Source: Brevibacterium limosum
Lineage (GTDB): Bacteria; Actinomycetota; Actinomycetes; Actinomycetales; Brevibacteriaceae
Direction: 5' to 3'
DNA length: 64,000 nucleotides
NCBI RefSeq assembly: GCF_011617705.1
Contig: NZ_CP050154.1
Location: 3,162,001 to 3,226,000, forward strand
Positions 63,167-64,000 of this stretch are shown one piece after another. A model generated the notes under the pieces. The model ran no database searches, was not told the origin of the DNA, and was given only the letters and a program-made list of their open reading frames with translations. A program made the translations under genes and the position numbers. Numbering within the stretch: position 1 is the first letter of the stretch; each line of letters begins with the position of its first letter.

Positions 63167-64000
63167 GACGGGACTCGCTGTCCTTCCCTCGCCGAGGCGG
63201 CCGCCTCCGAGTCCTGCCTGCGCGCTTCTTCGATCGCCCAGAACACCGCTTCGGGTGTGGCCGGGGATGCGAGATCGACGCTGTGGCCGGGGCGTGCGAA
63301 GGCGCCCACGGCTTCGCGCAGGGCTTCGCGGACGGAGAAGGCGAGCATGAGCGGGGGTTCGCCCACGGCCTTCGACCCGTACACGGCGCCTTCTTCATGC
63401 GCTTTGTCGAGGAAGGTGACGTTGAAGATCTCGGGGACTTCGGAGAAGCTCGGGATCTTGTATGTGCTCGCCGCCTGAGTGGCCAGGCGTCCCCGACTCG
63501 GCTTGTCGGATTCGTCCCAGCGCAGGTCTTCGAGCGTCAGCCAGCCGGCGCCCTGGATGAATCCGCCTTCGATCTGCCCGAGGTCGAGCAGCGGAGACAG
63601 GGAGTCTCCGACATCGTGGACGATGTCGACGCGGCGCAGAGTGTAGGAGCCGTCGAAGCGGTTGACTTCGACCTCGGACACGGCCGCCCCGTAGGCGAAG
63701 TACTTGAATGGCTCGCCCCGCATCTGCGACAGGTTCCAGTGCAGTCCCTCGGTGCGGTAGAACCCGGAGGCCGAGAGCTGGATGCGCTGGAAGTACGCGG
63801 TGTTGATCAGCTCCTCCCAGGTCACCGTCTTCGTCGAGGACAGTGCGGAGACGATTCCGCGGGAGATGCTGACCTCGTGGGCGGGTGCCCCGAGGATGCC
63901 CGCGGCGACCTGGCGCAGCCGCTCGAGGATCTGGTCGCAGGCGTTCTTCACCGCTCCGCCGTTGAGGTCGGATCCGGAGCTCGCCGCCGTCGCGGAGGTG
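63163..64000 (-). CDS. xdhB: Xanthine dehydrogenase molybdopterin-binding subunit, C-terminal part (cut by window end)
   Basis: About 279 codons of the C-terminus are visible; the rest lies beyond 64000. The fragment has SGSDLNGGAVKNACDQILER, GAAVSEVEVNRFDGSYTLRR, VDIVHDVGDSLSPLLDLGQIEGGFIQG (in parts), QAASTYKIPSFSEVP and GSKAVGEPPLMLAFSVREAL, whose Glu is the catalytic base of xanthine oxidoreductases. It oxidises hypoxanthine to xanthine and xanthine to urate, with FAD and iron-sulfur partners that must lie outside the window. Confidence 0.95.
   Translation of the reverse strand, partial: TSATAASSGSDLNGGAVKNACDQILERLRQVAAGILGAPAHEVSISRGIVSALSSTKTVTWEELINTAYFQRIQLSASGFYRTEGLHWNLSQMRGEPFKYFAYGAAVSEVEVNRFDGSYTLRRVDIVHDVGDSLSPLLDLGQIEGGFIQGAGWLTLEDLRWDESDKPSRGRLATQAASTYKIPSFSEVPEIFNVTFLDKAHEEGAVYGSKAVGEPPLMLAFSVREALREAVGAFARPGHSVDLASPATPEAVFWAIEEARRQDSEAAASAREGQRVPS

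Overview
The window is a high-GC actinobacterial chromosome segment. The gene families point to the Micrococcales, most likely Brevibacterium or a close relative. That placement is an inference from gene content; no 16S gene is present. I saw no prophage, insertion sequence or CRISPR array. The only mobile-looking item is a DUF559/AbiEi-type gene bracketed by two copies of a palindromic repeat.

Layout. (1) 0.2-9.3 kb: ECF42-type sigma factor with its DGPF/YCII partner, cell-envelope lipoproteins, a DJ-1/PfpI protein, a SpoIID-domain protein, tRNA-Ser(GGA), a second YCII gene broken by a 17-bp duplication, the 4.5S/SRP RNA, an L,D-transpeptidase, and a siderophore-binding lipoprotein behind an IdeR/DtxR-like box. 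(2) 9.5-18.4 kb: a ClgR/PopR-like regulator, a two-component system, two overlapping clpP genes (one without catalytic Ser and His), a YidC insertase, and a ClpC-type unfoldase with a ClpP-docking loop and an HspR-type (HAIR) inverted repeat. Together these look like a second, stress-controlled Clp protease. (3) 18.4-28.2 kb: a DUF3152 metalloprotease, a VOC protein, and a six-gene operon of ABC importer, luciferase-like monooxygenase and a fused CMD/AhpD protein. (4) 28.3-43.3 kb: aldehyde dehydrogenase with DUF779, an M23 peptidase and acetyltransferases, an M3 peptidase fused to a YbaK deacylase, queuosine transporter and Tgt, MmuM, a GlcD-like oxidase with HisC-like aminotransferase, and Mqo.

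(5) 43.4-64 kb is a purine/ureide catabolic island. Xanthine dehydrogenase (cut by the window edge), XdhC, guanine deaminase, urate oxidase, HIU hydrolase, OHCU decarboxylase, allantoinase and ureidoglycine aminohydrolase degrade guanine and urate towards glyoxylate. Glyoxylate then has two apparent exits. One is the glycerate route (glyoxylate carboligase, tartronate semialdehyde reductase, hydroxypyruvate isomerase, glycerate kinase). The other is a possible oxidative route through a CitE-like DUF6986 protein (candidate malate synthase), malic enzyme and pyruvate dehydrogenase. An IclR regulator sits in the middle. Three divergent or promoter regions of the island share a TTCC-n7-GGAA-like box, which suggests one regulon. 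Allantoate amidohydrolase, a ureidoglycolate enzyme, a purine permease and urease are not in the window.

At the DNA level three things stand out: two families of long palindromic repeats at gene ends, several recent short tandem duplications, and strong enrichment of the 9-mer CCGAGGCGG in either orientation (at least 39 copies counted by eye, in genes and between them).
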